Of a DNA stretch of 18,513 bases, positions 6,911 to 14,044 are shown one piece after another; position 1 is the first letter of the stretch; the number at the start of each line of letters is the position of its first letter. The translations under genes and the position numbers were made by a program. Under the pieces are notes generated by a model. It was not told the DNA's origin, did not search any database, and worked only from the letters and a program-made list of their open reading frames with translations. The stretch is taken from assembly GCA_964551735.1 (NCBI GenBank), contig CAZKEF010000072.1, positions 1-18,513 on the forward strand, given 5' to 3'. The stretch is from DAOUAT01 sp964551735. GTDB taxonomy: Bacteria; Chloroflexota; Anaerolineae; CG2-30-64-16.

Positions 6911-7014
6911 GGCCGGCCGTTGAAACTGCGCCTACCGTTGCAAAACCGGCCTGCGCCGGTTGGTCTCCGGTCTGCGAAGGCAGACCTTGCACGGGTAGCC
7001 GCAACTTCAGTTGC
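6911..7014. repeat. Array of three small hairpins next to a GTTGAAAC core
   Basis: After a GTTGAAAC core at 6919-6926 come three separate perfect stems: AACCGGC-CTGC-GCCGGTT (6944-6961), GGTCTGC-GAAG-GCAGACC (6969-6986) and GCAACT-TC-AGTTGC (7001-7014). They lie in the divergent spacer between the R-M and HAD genes. I see no gene here and no T-tracts. The sequences are unrelated stems lined up in series, like a composite repeat. Confidence 0.75.
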
Positions 7015-7067
7015 CAGGCAGGGCGCCCGCCGCACAATGACTTCGCCCTGGGAGCGGGGCTGTCGCA

Positions 7068-7095
7068 TTGGGATTCTCAGGGCCGTTTGTGATAT
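7068..7095 (+). promoter_or_regulatory. Possible promoter of the HAD gene
   Basis: TTGGGA (7068-7073) and TGATAT (7090-7095) are separated by 16 bp. Both boxes match the consensus only in part. The stretch from 7096 to 7211 would be the leader; it contains GAAGAAGG (7128-7135) 7 nt before an in-frame ATG at 7143. Confidence 0.4.
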
Positions 7096-7211
7096 CATGG
7101 GCGGCAGCTCACATGAGGGACGTGAGCGAAGAAGGCTTGAAAATGTGCGCGCAGAGGGTTGTCGCGGCTACACCGCTGCGGCGGCTTTGCGGCGAGCAAG
7201 GTCGGGTGACT

Positions 7212-7883
7212 ATGATCGAAGCGGTTATCTTCGACCTGGACGGCCTGCTGGTTGATTCGGAGCCGTGCTGGAACGAGGCGCGGCGGCAGATGGCGGCCGA
7301 AAGGGGCGTATTCGACTGGAATGCCGGCGACCACCGTGCCTGCATGGGGGTCAGCACGCGCGAGTGGGCCGAGTACATGATCCGCCGGCTGCGGTTGGAC
7401 CTGAGCTGGGAGGATGCCGCCGCGGCCATCGTCGGCAGGATGCGGGCCATCTACGCCCGCAGCATCCCTTACCTGCCCGGCGCGGTCGAGGCGGTCGCGT
7501 TGGCTGCGACCCACTACCCTGTGGCGTTGGCCTCCGGCTCCGAGCGCAGCCTGATCGAGATCGTCATCGCGGACGAGGCCATGCGCGGCAAGTTCCGCGC
7601 CGTGGTCTGCACCGACACCATGCCTCGGGGCAAGCCTGCGCCCGATGTCTATCTGGAGGCGGCGCGGCTGCTGGGCGTGGCGTCTGCGCGCTGCGTCTGC
7701 GTGGAGGATTCGGGCAACGGCATCCTGGCCGGCGCGGCCGCGGGCATGAAGGTGATCGCCGTCCCCGATGAGCGCTTCCCCCCGCAGCCGGGGGCGTTGG
7801 CGCGGGCCCACGTGGTGCTGGCCTCGCTGACCGAATTCGACCTGGCGTTGTTGCAGCGCTTGCAGGAGAATCGATCGGCTTGA
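7212..7883 (+). CDS. HAD-superfamily sugar-phosphate phosphatase or phosphomutase
   Basis: The 223-aa protein starts MIEAVIFDLDGLLVDSEP, with nucleophile D8 and acid/base D10. LASGS (S108) is motif II, RGKPAPDVY carries Lys141, and VEDSGNG holds E165 and D166 for Mg binding. The cap between residues 15 and 85 is helical, as in the subfamily of beta-phosphoglucomutase and 2-deoxyglucose- or hexitol-phosphate phosphatases. Substrate cannot be decided. ATG 7212 fits the family start, but its ribosome-binding site is weak. ATG 7143 in the same frame has a better one (GAAGAAGG) and would add 23 residues, so that start is a real alternative. The gene ends inside the promoter of the following response regulator and stands alone. 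Confidence 0.85.
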   Translation: MIEAVIFDLDGLLVDSEPCWNEARRQMAAERGVFDWNAGDHRACMGVSTREWAEYMIRRLRLDLSWEDAAAAIVGRMRAIYARSIPYLPGAVEAVALAATHYPVALASGSERSLIEIVIADEAMRGKFRAVVCTDTMPRGKPAPDVYLEAARLLGVASARCVCVEDSGNGILAGAAAGMKVIAVPDERFPPQPGALARAHVVLASLTEFDLALLQRLQENRSA

Positions 7884-7909
7884 CGCCCGGCGGCAGATTG
7901 CGTTACACT
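7880..7909 (+). promoter_or_regulatory. Promoter of the two-component operon
   Basis: TTGACG (7880-7885) and TACACT (7904-7909) are 18 bp apart. The -35 box overlaps the stop codon of the HAD gene. The response regulator begins 50 bp downstream with AGGAG 8 nt before its ATG. Confidence 0.6.
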
Positions 7910-7959
7910 TTCAAACATCATCAATCCGTCACCAAATTGCTGAGCCAGGAGCGGGACGC

Positions 7960-8679
7960 ATGAGCGCGGAGTCGCAGACGATCCGGGTGCTGATCGTAGA
8001 CGATCATGCCGTCGTACGCCAGGGCCTGCGAACCTTCCTGGCGTTGCAGAATGAACCCGGGGCGCTCCCCATCGAGGTCATAGGTGAAGCCGGCGATGGC
8101 GCGCAAGCGGTGGACCTGGCCCGCAGCCTGCAACCCGACGTCGTCCTGCTCGACCTGGTGATGCCCGTGCTGGGCGGCATCGAGGCGGCCCCCAAGATCA
8201 TTGCTGCCAGCCCGCATTCCCGCGTGATCATCCTCACCAGCTTCGGCGAAGAAGACAGGCTCCTCCCTGCGATCCGCGCCGGCGCGCACGGCTACCTGCT
8301 GAAAGATATCGCCCCAACCGATCTGGTGCAGGCCGTGCGCGCCGCCTACGCGGGCAAGGTGCAGTTACACCCCGACGTGGCGCGTACACTGATGGCGGTG
8401 GTGGGGAGGGAGGTTCCCCCTGGCAACCCGGAGCGGGAAAGTAGACAAGGAAACAAGGAAACAAGTGCTGAGGAATTGACTGCCCGCGAGACGGATGTGC
8501 TGCGGCTGATCGCGGCCGGGCTGAATAACCGCGAGATCGCCGATAAGCTTGTCATCAGCGAGAAGACGGTCAAGACGCACGTCAGCAGCATCCTGGGCAA
8601 GCTGGGCCTGGAAGACCGCACCCAGGCCGCCATCTATGCTCTGCGCCACGGCCTGGCCGCGGATAAAGACCGTTCCTAA
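7960..8679 (+). CDS. NarL/LuxR-family response regulator
   Basis: The 239-aa protein has a receiver domain (about 8-135) with acidic pair D14/D15, phospho-acceptor D65 in VVLLDLVMP, T93 and K115. A LuxR-type helix-turn-helix follows (about 172-230; ELTARETDVLRLIAAGLNNREIADKLVISEKTVKTHVSSIL). The linker (155-170) is encoded by low-complexity DNA, including ACAAGGAA repeated at 8445-8465. The protein is a DNA-binding transcription regulator expected to be activated by the histidine kinase encoded 55 bp downstream in the same direction. AGGAG precedes ATG 7960. Its targets are unknown; the membrane genes downstream are candidates by position only. Confidence 0.93.
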   Translation: MSAESQTIRVLIVDDHAVVRQGLRTFLALQNEPGALPIEVIGEAGDGAQAVDLARSLQPDVVLLDLVMPVLGGIEAAPKIIAASPHSRVIILTSFGEEDRLLPAIRAGAHGYLLKDIAPTDLVQAVRAAYAGKVQLHPDVARTLMAVVGREVPPGNPERESRQGNKETSAEELTARETDVLRLIAAGLNNREIADKLVISEKTVKTHVSSILGKLGLEDRTQAAIYALRHGLAADKDRS

Positions 8680-8734
8680 ATCCCTGATCCCCAATCCCAA
8701 ACTCTGAATCGAGAGCGTAGAAGGCGGATTTACA

Positions 8735-9955
8735 GTGCGCACGATTGGCGTTCTCCTGATCCATGCAGGCGTCACTCTCCGCTGCCTCATCCGGCTATCA
8801 CGGATGGAGCATCCGGGCTGGGTGATCGCGCTGCTGGCGCTCAACGGCGCGCTGATCATGCTGGAAGCGTGGGCCTCGCGAGCAACCCCTCCCCTAACCC
8901 CTCCCCTGCGAGGGGAGGGGGGTGACGCTCCCCCCTCCCTGCGAGGGAGGGGGGTCGGGGGGGTAGGTTATCTCCTCCTCCAGGCCGCCATCATCACCGC
9001 CCTGTTGTTCAACCGCCCGCAACAGGACTTCTTCGCCCTCCTGTTCGTCCCCATCAGCCTGAGCGCCGTCCTCATCTGCGGCAAGCGCGGCTTCTGGTGG
9101 ATCGCGGCGTTTGCCCTCGCCCTGGCCGTTCCGCTGATCGCCCTGCGCAGCGATTGGCGGTTGGGCGCGGTGCTGGCGCTGAACTACGGGGGCCTCTGCT
9201 TCCTGTTCGGCGGTTACGCCTATCAGGTGCGCCGGGCCGAGGCCACGCGCCGCGAAAACCAGCGCATGGTCGGCGAGCTGCAAGTCGCCCACAGCCAGCT
9301 TCGCACGTATGCGGGCCAGAAAGAGGAGTTGGCAGCCGAGCAGGAGCGCAACCGCCTGGCGCGCGAGCTGCACGACTCGGTGACGCAGACGGTCTTCAGC
9401 ATGAACCTGACGGTGCAGGCTGCACGTCTGCTGCTGGCGCGCGATAAAGATCGGGGCGCGGGTCAGCTCGTGCGGCTGGAGGAGCTCGCTGCCAACGCGC
9501 AGCGTGAGATCCAGGCCCTGGTCTCCTCACTGCGCCCTATGCCCGCGGTGGTCGTGGATCTGCCCGCAGCCTTGCGCCGCCTGGCGGCCGAGAGGCAGGA
9601 TCGCGATGGGCTGGAGGTGATGCTGGAGGTGACCGGTGAGGGTGTGCTGCCCGAGCCGGTGGCGGCCGGGCTCTACCTGATCGCCCAGGAGGCGCTGGCT
9701 AACGTGGTCAAACATGCGGGCGTCAGCGAGGCGGCCGTCCGTTTGCACCTGACCGAGGGCGCGGCGTTGCTCGAAGTCGAGGATCGCGGCCGCGGCTTCG
9801 CGACCACGGCCGGCGCGGGTGAGCGCGGCCACCTGGGCCTGGCCGGCATGGCCGAGCGGGCGCGCGACATCGGCTGGCATTTGACCATCGCCTCACAGCC
9901 GGGCCGCGGCACGTGCATCCGGGTTGCCGAAGTTCCGGCGGGAGGCGCCCCATGA
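8735..9955 (+). CDS. HisKA_3 sensor histidine kinase (NarX/DesK-like)
   Basis: The 406-aa membrane kinase has hydrophobic segments at about 28-45, 78-92, 98-115, 118-136 and 141-163. Then come a coiled-coil stretch, a HisKA_3 dimerisation helix with phospho-acceptor H213 (ERNRLARELHDSVTQT), and a HATPase domain with EALANVVKHAG (N-box), EVEDRGRGF and GHLGLAGMAERA (glycine-rich boxes). All motifs for autophosphorylation are present. There is no large extracellular sensor domain, so it probably senses the membrane or a small signal. I chose GTG 8735, preceded by GAAGGCGG; ATG 8804 (residue 24) is an alternative. Residues 50-78 come from a palindromic element in the loop after the first membrane segment. 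The stop overlaps the next gene as ATGA. Confidence 0.9.
   Translation: MRTIGVLLIHAGVTLRCLIRLSRMEHPGWVIALLALNGALIMLEAWASRATPPLTPPLRGEGGDAPPSLRGRGVGGVGYLLLQAAIITALLFNRPQQDFFALLFVPISLSAVLICGKRGFWWIAAFALALAVPLIALRSDWRLGAVLALNYGGLCFLFGGYAYQVRRAEATRRENQRMVGELQVAHSQLRTYAGQKEELAAEQERNRLARELHDSVTQTVFSMNLTVQAARLLLARDKDRGAGQLVRLEELAANAQREIQALVSSLRPMPAVVVDLPAALRRLAAERQDRDGLEVMLEVTGEGVLPEPVAAGLYLIAQEALANVVKHAGVSEAAVRLHLTEGAALLEVEDRGRGFATTAGAGERGHLGLAGMAERARDIGWHLTIASQPGRGTCIRVAEVPAGGAP
8886..8964. repeat. In-frame double hairpin element (CCTGCGAGG class) in kinase 1
   Basis: Two perfect stems follow each other: CCCCTCCCCT-GCG-AGGGGAGGGG (8898-8920) and CCCCCCTCCCT-GCG-AGGGAGGGGGG (8930-8954). They encode residues 50-78 of histidine kinase 1, a Pro/Gly/Arg-rich stretch (TPPLTPPLRGEGG and so on) between two membrane helices. 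The reading frame is kept. Confidence 0.75.
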
Positions 9956-10764
9956 GCCGGCCGCGGCGCACCCGCGCAGGCTACCTGGTGGGGTGGCTGC
10001 TGTTCGCCACAGCCGCGCTGCGCGCGCTGATCTTCTACAGCGGCAAAGCGCCCCTGCCGGCCGCCGGTGCGCTGATCGCCGGCTACGCGCTGCTCTACGC
10101 CGTCGAGCCGTGGCTCGCCCCGCGCTTTCGCTGGTTCCGGTTCGTCTATTTTCCTGTGCAAGCCGGCCTGGTGCTGGCGCTGACCAACCTGCGGCCGTTC
10201 CTGGATGTGACCTGCCAGCTCTACATCGCCCTGGGCGTGCAGGCGCCCCAGGCGTTCGGCCGCCGGCCGGCCGGTGCATGGCTGACCCTCTTCGCGACGC
10301 TGCTCACCGCAACACAGGTGATCGGGCTCGGCTGGGGAGAAGGGTTGGCCCTCAGCCTGACCATGGTGGGCGGCGGCTTCTTCGTGATCTCCTACGAGTT
10401 GCTCCATGAGTGGACGCAGGCCGACCAGGCCGCAAGCCGGGCGCTGCTGACCGAGCTCCAGGCGGCGCACCGCGATCTCCAGGCGCAGGCTGACCAGGTG
10501 GAGGCGCTGACCACCGCGCGCGAGCGCAACCGTCTGGCGCGCGACCTGCACGACTCGGTCAGCCAGACGATCTTCAGCGTGACCCTCACCAGCCAGGCGG
10601 CCCGCGTGCTGCTGACACGCGACCCGGCGCGCGTCCCCGAGCTGCTCGACCGGCTGGAGGGCATGACCGGCGACGCGCTGCGCGAGTTACGGTCGTTGAT
10701 CGCCCGCCTGCACCCGCCACACGAGGCGGCGGGTGGGCCGCCTGCGGTTGAAACCGCAGACTGA
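9952..10764 (+). CDS. Truncated sensor kinase lacking the ATPase domain
   Basis: The 270-aa product has hydrophobic segments between about 11 and 150, then a coiled coil and a HisKA_3 helix with H200 (ERNRLARDLHDSVSQTIFS), very like that of the upstream kinase. It stops soon after the second helix (LRELRSLIARLHPP). A HATPase domain of roughly 120 residues is missing. The last residues AVETAD and the TGA come from a GTTGAAAC hairpin element, and no ATPase remnant is visible downstream. ATG 9952 overlaps the previous stop (ATGA), with GGGAGG upstream. It cannot autophosphorylate alone. It might be phosphorylated in trans in a mixed dimer with kinase 1, act as a decoy, or be decaying. The frame up to the break is clean. 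Confidence 0.8.
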   Translation: MSRPRRTRAGYLVGWLLFATAALRALIFYSGKAPLPAAGALIAGYALLYAVEPWLAPRFRWFRFVYFPVQAGLVLALTNLRPFLDVTCQLYIALGVQAPQAFGRRPAGAWLTLFATLLTATQVIGLGWGEGLALSLTMVGGGFFVISYELLHEWTQADQAASRALLTELQAAHRDLQAQADQVEALTTARERNRLARDLHDSVSQTIFSVTLTSQAARVLLTRDPARVPELLDRLEGMTGDALRELRSLIARLHPPHEAAGGPPAVETAD

Positions 10765-10811
10765 TACGGCGAAACCCGTTGAAACGGATTGCCCGCCCCC
10801 GTCGTTTCGCC
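10742..10811. repeat. GTTGAAAC hairpins at the broken end of kinase 2
   Basis: CTGCGGTT-GA-AACCGCAG (10742-10759) is a perfect 8-bp stem. A second core, CCGTT-GA-AACGG, follows at 10776-10787. GGCGAAAC (10768-10775) pairs with GTTTCGCC (10804-10811) as an outer stem around the second hairpin. The element supplies the last codons of kinase 2; its stop TGA lies at 10762-10764. Confidence 0.72.
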
Positions 10812-10966
10812 TCTGTCCAGAGGCCTACGACTCCCGACATACCCCCTCCTCCCGCGGGCTGAGACCCAAACCCCCTCCGAAATCGCTCCCGCGGCCGATG
10901 CGCGGCGGCCGGCATCGCGGTATGCTGCCTGTCGTGAGATGAGTTCCCACCAGGAGGAGGCGTACC
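10812..10966 (+). promoter_or_regulatory. Spacer with possible acyltransferase promoter
   Basis: No gene is visible here. TATGCT at 10921-10926 could be a -10 box, but no convincing -35 box stands 16-18 bp upstream. CGATGC (10896-10901) and GCATCG (10912-10917) form an inverted repeat just before it, which could be an operator. A strong ribosome-binding site (AGGAGGAGG) ends the spacer. Confidence 0.3.
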
Positions 10967-12133
10967 ATGCAACCTTCAATTGCTACACAGACCGACAGCC
11001 CTGCGGGCGCAGCAAAGCGCCTGTTTTACCTCGATTGGCTGCGCGTCATCGCCACGTTGGGCGTCTTTTTGTTCCACGCCAGCAACGTGTTCAACGGTTC
11101 GAACTACGAGATCAGCAACGCAGAGGGCAGCGACGCGATCATGATCGTTGACGCGTTCCTCTACCCGTGGGGCATGCCCCTTTTCTTCCTGGTCGCGGGC
11201 GCGGGGAGCTGGTTCGCGCTGCGGCGGCGCTCGGCCGGCCAGTTCACCCGTGAGCGCACCCTGCGGCTGCTCGTGCCCTTTCTCACCGGCACGATCCTGC
11301 TCGGGCCGCTCCAGATCTACCTCTCCTGGAGCCACAGGACACAGGCCGGCGACTTCGCGGGGTCATTCTTGGAGTTCGCGGGGGAGCGCCTGGCGTATCC
11401 CTTCCCCAAGATCCTCGGCGGGGTGGGGTATCACATGTGGTTCCTGGGGTTCCTGTTCTGCTACTCGCTGCTGGCCCTCCCGCTGTTCACCTGGCTGAAG
11501 GGGGAAGCGGGGCGGCGCGCGGTCTCCCGTCTGGCCGGGCTGTGCGAGCGCCGCGGCGCCATCCTGCTCTTCATCCTCCCGATCGCCGCCGTGCGGCTGG
11601 GCCTCCATCCCTTCTTCTTCGAGCTGCAGAACTGGGCCGATTTCTTCACCTTCGGGATGTTCTTCGTCCTGGGCTACCTGTTGTTCGCCGATGAGCGGTT
11701 CCTCCGCGCCATCCGCCGCGATTGGCCGCTCCTCCTGGGTATTGGGATCGCGGCGACGGTGGCGGGAACGCTGATCGGTATCTCGCAGTCGTTCGAGATC
11801 GAAAAAGCGCCCAGCACGGTCTGGGAGTTCCTGATGTGGGGCATCGTTGTGACGTGCGGCTGGTGCTGGACGGGCTTCATGCTGTACGTCGGCATGCGCC
11901 ATCTGGATCGCGACAGCCGGACGCTGCGCTACGGCCAGACGACCCTGCTCCCGTTCTTCGTCCTCCATCAGCCGGCGATCCTGGTCGTCGCCTACTTTGT
12001 CGTGCAGTGGCAGGCGTCGATCGCACCCAAGTTCCTGGTCGTCGTCCTCGGCGCATTCGCGGTGGCCATCGGACTCGTCGAGCTGGTGATCAAGCGCGTG
12101 GGGATCCTGCGGGTCTTGTTCGGGATGAAGTAG
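10967..12133 (+). CDS. Acyltransferase family 3 membrane protein (OpgC-like)
   Basis: The 388-aa polytopic protein opens with the signature YLDWLRVIATLGVFLFHASNVFN, where H37 is the conserved catalytic-type histidine of acyltransferase-3 proteins. About ten hydrophobic helices follow, with a basic loop FALRRRSAGQFTRERTLRLLVP after the second. The family moves acyl groups, for example succinyl or acetyl, onto glycans, lipids or other envelope components at the membrane; OpgC succinylates periplasmic glucans. The acceptor here is unknown. AGGAGGAGG precedes the ATG. The C-terminus RVGILRVLFGMK matches that of the second acyltransferase at 12687. The TAG stop is part of a GTAGGGGC element. Confidence 0.88.
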   Translation: MQPSIATQTDSPAGAAKRLFYLDWLRVIATLGVFLFHASNVFNGSNYEISNAEGSDAIMIVDAFLYPWGMPLFFLVAGAGSWFALRRRSAGQFTRERTLRLLVPFLTGTILLGPLQIYLSWSHRTQAGDFAGSFLEFAGERLAYPFPKILGGVGYHMWFLGFLFCYSLLALPLFTWLKGEAGRRAVSRLAGLCERRGAILLFILPIAAVRLGLHPFFFELQNWADFFTFGMFFVLGYLLFADERFLRAIRRDWPLLLGIGIAATVAGTLIGISQSFEIEKAPSTVWEFLMWGIVVTCGWCWTGFMLYVGMRHLDRDSRTLRYGQTTLLPFFVLHQPAILVVAYFVVQWQASIAPKFLVVVLGAFAVAIGLVELVIKRVGILRVLFGMK

Positions 12134-12187
12134 GGGCACGGCCTCGCGCCTGCCCCGTAGCGGGCGACCGCGAGGGTGCGCCCCTAC
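12130..12187. repeat. GTAGGGGC element that overlaps the acyltransferase stop
   Basis: The 58-bp element has ends GTAGGGGC and GCCCCTAC-type (GCGCCCCTAC at 12178-12187), plus a symmetric inner pair CCTCGCG (12142-12148) and CGCGAGG (12169-12175). Bases 12131-12133 of its left end are the TAG stop of acyltransferase 1. The ribosome-binding site of the receiver gene begins directly after it. Confidence 0.75.
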
Positions 12188-12205
12188 CCTCAGGAAAGGA
12201 CAGAA

Positions 12206-12568
12206 GTGGCAACCCAGCGAGTCCTGATCGTGGACGACAACGCCGAAGTGCGGCGGGAGCTGGCGACCCTGCTGCCCCTGGCCGGCGACATCGAGGTCGT
12301 AGGTGAGGCGGCGGACGGGGCCGAGGCGTTGCGCCAGGTGGAGGCGCTCCGGCCGCAGGTGATCCTGCTCGACCTGCAGATGCCGGTGCTGGATGGCTAC
12401 GAAACCGCATGCCGGGTCAAACGCCGCTGGCCGGCGTGCCGCGTGGTGGCGTTGACGGTTCACGACGATGCGGCCACCCGGCAGCGGGCGCAGAAGGCCG
12501 GGGTAGATGCTTTCGTGGTGAAAGGGGCGTCGTTGGCGACGTTGGTAGAGGCCATCGCGGGGGCGTAG
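12206..12568 (+). CDS. Single-domain response regulator (receiver only)
   Basis: The 120-aa product is a receiver domain alone: VLIVDD with D10/D11, phospho-acceptor D56 in VILLDLQMP, T84 and K106. No DNA-binding or enzymatic output domain follows. GTG 12206 is chosen because GGAAAGGA lies 5 nt upstream; an earlier in-frame GTG at 12176 falls inside a repeat. Stand-alone receivers act through protein contact or as phosphate relays or sinks. Sequence around residues 30-45 (EVVGEAADGAEAL) resembles the receiver of the NarL-type regulator at 7960, so it may derive from such a protein that lost its helix-turn-helix. Its TAG stop lies in the left end of the next repeat, and it is flanked by the two acyltransferase genes. 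Confidence 0.88.
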   Translation: MATQRVLIVDDNAEVRRELATLLPLAGDIEVVGEAADGAEALRQVEALRPQVILLDLQMPVLDGYETACRVKRRWPACRVVALTVHDDAATRQRAQKAGVDAFVVKGASLATLVEAIAGA

Positions 12569-12663
12569 GGGCGGGTTTCCCTGCGAGACGATCGGTGATG
12601 ATGGCCCGCACGTATCAACCCAACGATGGACATCACATCACCGGACGGGAAACCCGCCCCTAC
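12565..12663. repeat. MITE-like GTAGGGGC element with perfect 17-bp ends
   Basis: GTAGGGGCGGGTTTCCC (12565-12581) and its exact complement (12647-12663) bound a 99-bp unit. The inside has no open frame of note. The TAG stop of the receiver gene is bases 2-4 of the left end. No target duplication can be assigned with confidence. The next gene starts 23 bp after the right end with its own AGGAGG. Confidence 0.85.
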
Positions 12664-12686
12664 ATTGATACATCAGGAGGAATCTT

Positions 12687-13847
12687 ATGCAAAGTCAAGC
12701 CATCTCAGGAAACACATCCGGTTCGGCACGGTTGCACTATCTCGACTGGCTGCGCGTGCTCGCCATCCTCGGCGTCTTTTTCTTCCACGCCGTCCATCCC
12801 TTCGACCACAGCGACTGGCACATCAAGAACGCCGAGCTGAGCATGGCGGTCACGGTCGTGCTCGGCCTGCTCTTTCCGTGGGGGCTGGCGCTCTTCTTCA
12901 TGCTGGCCGGCACGGGGAGCTGGTTCGCGCTCCGCAGGCGCACGGCCGGCCAGTATGTAGGCGAACGCATCAAACGGCTGCTCATCCCCTACATCGCCGG
13001 CGTCATCCTGCTCTGGCCGATCATGCTCTACCTCCAGTGGCGGCATCTCGAGATCACAGGGAAGTGGTACGGCTCCTTCATGCAGTTCGTGCTGATCCAC
13101 CGCGCCGGCTTCAGCCCCATGTGGTTCGGCGAGATCGGGTTCCACCTCTGGTTCCTGGGCTTCCTCTTCAGCTTCTCGCTGCTGGCGCTGCCGCTCTTCC
13201 TCTGGCTGAAGGGCGCGTCCGGCCAGGCGTTCCTGGCTCGCCTGGCGAAGCTTTGCAGCCTGCGCGGCGGCATCCTGCTGCTGGCGCTGCCGCTCATCGC
13301 GATCCGCCTGGTGCTGCATTCGTTCGTCCCCGAGGAGCACGATTGGGCGGACTTCTTCAGCCAGATGACCTTCTTCGTCTTCGGCTACGTGCTCTACGCG
13401 CACGCGGGCTTCACGGCCGCCATCAAGCGCGACCGGTGGATCCTGCTCGCAGCCGCGATCCTCAGCTCCGTGGCGTGGGCCTACCTGGCGCTGACTACCG
13501 AGAACTTTAACCCAGAGGCGCCGATTCGCACCGTGCGCTACGCGCTCATCTGGGCCGTGATCATGCTCAACGGCTGGAGCTGGTGTACCTTCATGCTCTC
13601 GGTAGGGATGCACGCGCTCAACTTCACCAACCGGCGGCTGGAATACGCCCAGTCCGCCGCGCTGCCCTTCTTCATGCTGCACCAGCCGGTGATCATCGCC
13701 ATCGCGTTTTACGTCGTCCAGTGGAACGCCGGCATCCCGGTCAAGCTGCCAGTGGTGGTGATCAGCTCGTTCATCGTCTCGCTGGCGCTCTATGAGTTCG
13801 TGATCCGGCGGGTTGGGCCGTTGCGGCCCTTGTTTGGGATGAAGTAG
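12687..13847 (+). CDS. Second acyltransferase family 3 membrane protein (OpgC-like)
   Basis: The 386-aa protein is a clear paralogue of the acyltransferase encoded at 10967. Both share YLDWLRVxAxLGVF, here with H34 (FFFHAVHPFD), the loop GSWFALRRRxAGQ, MWFLGFLF-type and WADFF motifs, a LPFFxLHQPxI segment and the C-terminus ending LFGMK. It has about ten membrane helices. Acyl transfer to an extracytoplasmic glycan or lipid is expected, with unknown acceptor. AGGAGG lies 6 nt before ATG 12687. Sequence differences are spread over the whole length, so the duplication is not recent. The pair may differ in acyl donor or acceptor. Confidence 0.88.
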   Translation: MQSQAISGNTSGSARLHYLDWLRVLAILGVFFFHAVHPFDHSDWHIKNAELSMAVTVVLGLLFPWGLALFFMLAGTGSWFALRRRTAGQYVGERIKRLLIPYIAGVILLWPIMLYLQWRHLEITGKWYGSFMQFVLIHRAGFSPMWFGEIGFHLWFLGFLFSFSLLALPLFLWLKGASGQAFLARLAKLCSLRGGILLLALPLIAIRLVLHSFVPEEHDWADFFSQMTFFVFGYVLYAHAGFTAAIKRDRWILLAAAILSSVAWAYLALTTENFNPEAPIRTVRYALIWAVIMLNGWSWCTFMLSVGMHALNFTNRRLEYAQSAALPFFMLHQPVIIAIAFYVVQWNAGIPVKLPVVVISSFIVSLALYEFVIRRVGPLRPLFGMK

Positions 13848-13859
13848 ATATTGTCCGGC

Positions 13860-13904
13860 CGGTTGCCGTAGTGGGGCGCGATTTCAGCGTGATCCCTACA
13901 ACCG
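13860..13904. repeat. Imperfect inverted-repeat element after acyltransferase 2
   Basis: CGGTTG (13860-13865) pairs with CAACCG (13899-13904), and GTAG (13868-13871) with CTAC (13896-13899), over an imperfect centre. It resembles a diverged palindromic repeat. It lies 13 bp after the acyltransferase stop. Confidence 0.4.
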
Positions 13905-13943
13905 ATGCATGGCACAAAGGACTGCCCATCTGTCCAATTCCCA

Positions 13944-13976
13944 AACTCCCCAATTGGCCGATGCCCTTGGGGAGTT
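13944..13976 (+). terminator. Hairpin, possible terminator after acyltransferase 2
   Basis: AACTCCCCAA (13944-13953) and TTGGGGAGTT (13967-13976) form a perfect 10-bp stem with a 13-nt loop, followed by CTTGTTGT, a weak T-rich run. CCAATT (13934-13939) and AATTGG (13952-13957) could form a competing stem. It may partly terminate transcription before the operon that starts at 14045, or may simply be another repeat. Confidence 0.45.
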
Positions 13977-14044
13977 CTTGTTGTAATCTGCAAAGTAGCA
14001 CCGGATCAGCTTCACTACGCATATCTGGTGATTTGGAGGAAGCT

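Noticed and set aside
6822..7037. N-terminal extension of the R-M protein to 1488 residues
   Set aside because: The extra 72 codons are hairpin repeat DNA, and the promoter boxes lie inside them.
10765..10966. Remnant of the missing ATPase domain of kinase 2
   Set aside because: I looked for N-box or glycine-box residues in all plus frames and saw none. The stretch is repeat and spacer DNA.
11363..12463. 366-codon minus-strand open frame
   Set aside because: It spans acyltransferase 1 and the receiver gene in antisense, and its sequence is compositionally biased (many Gln, Glu, Arg, His).
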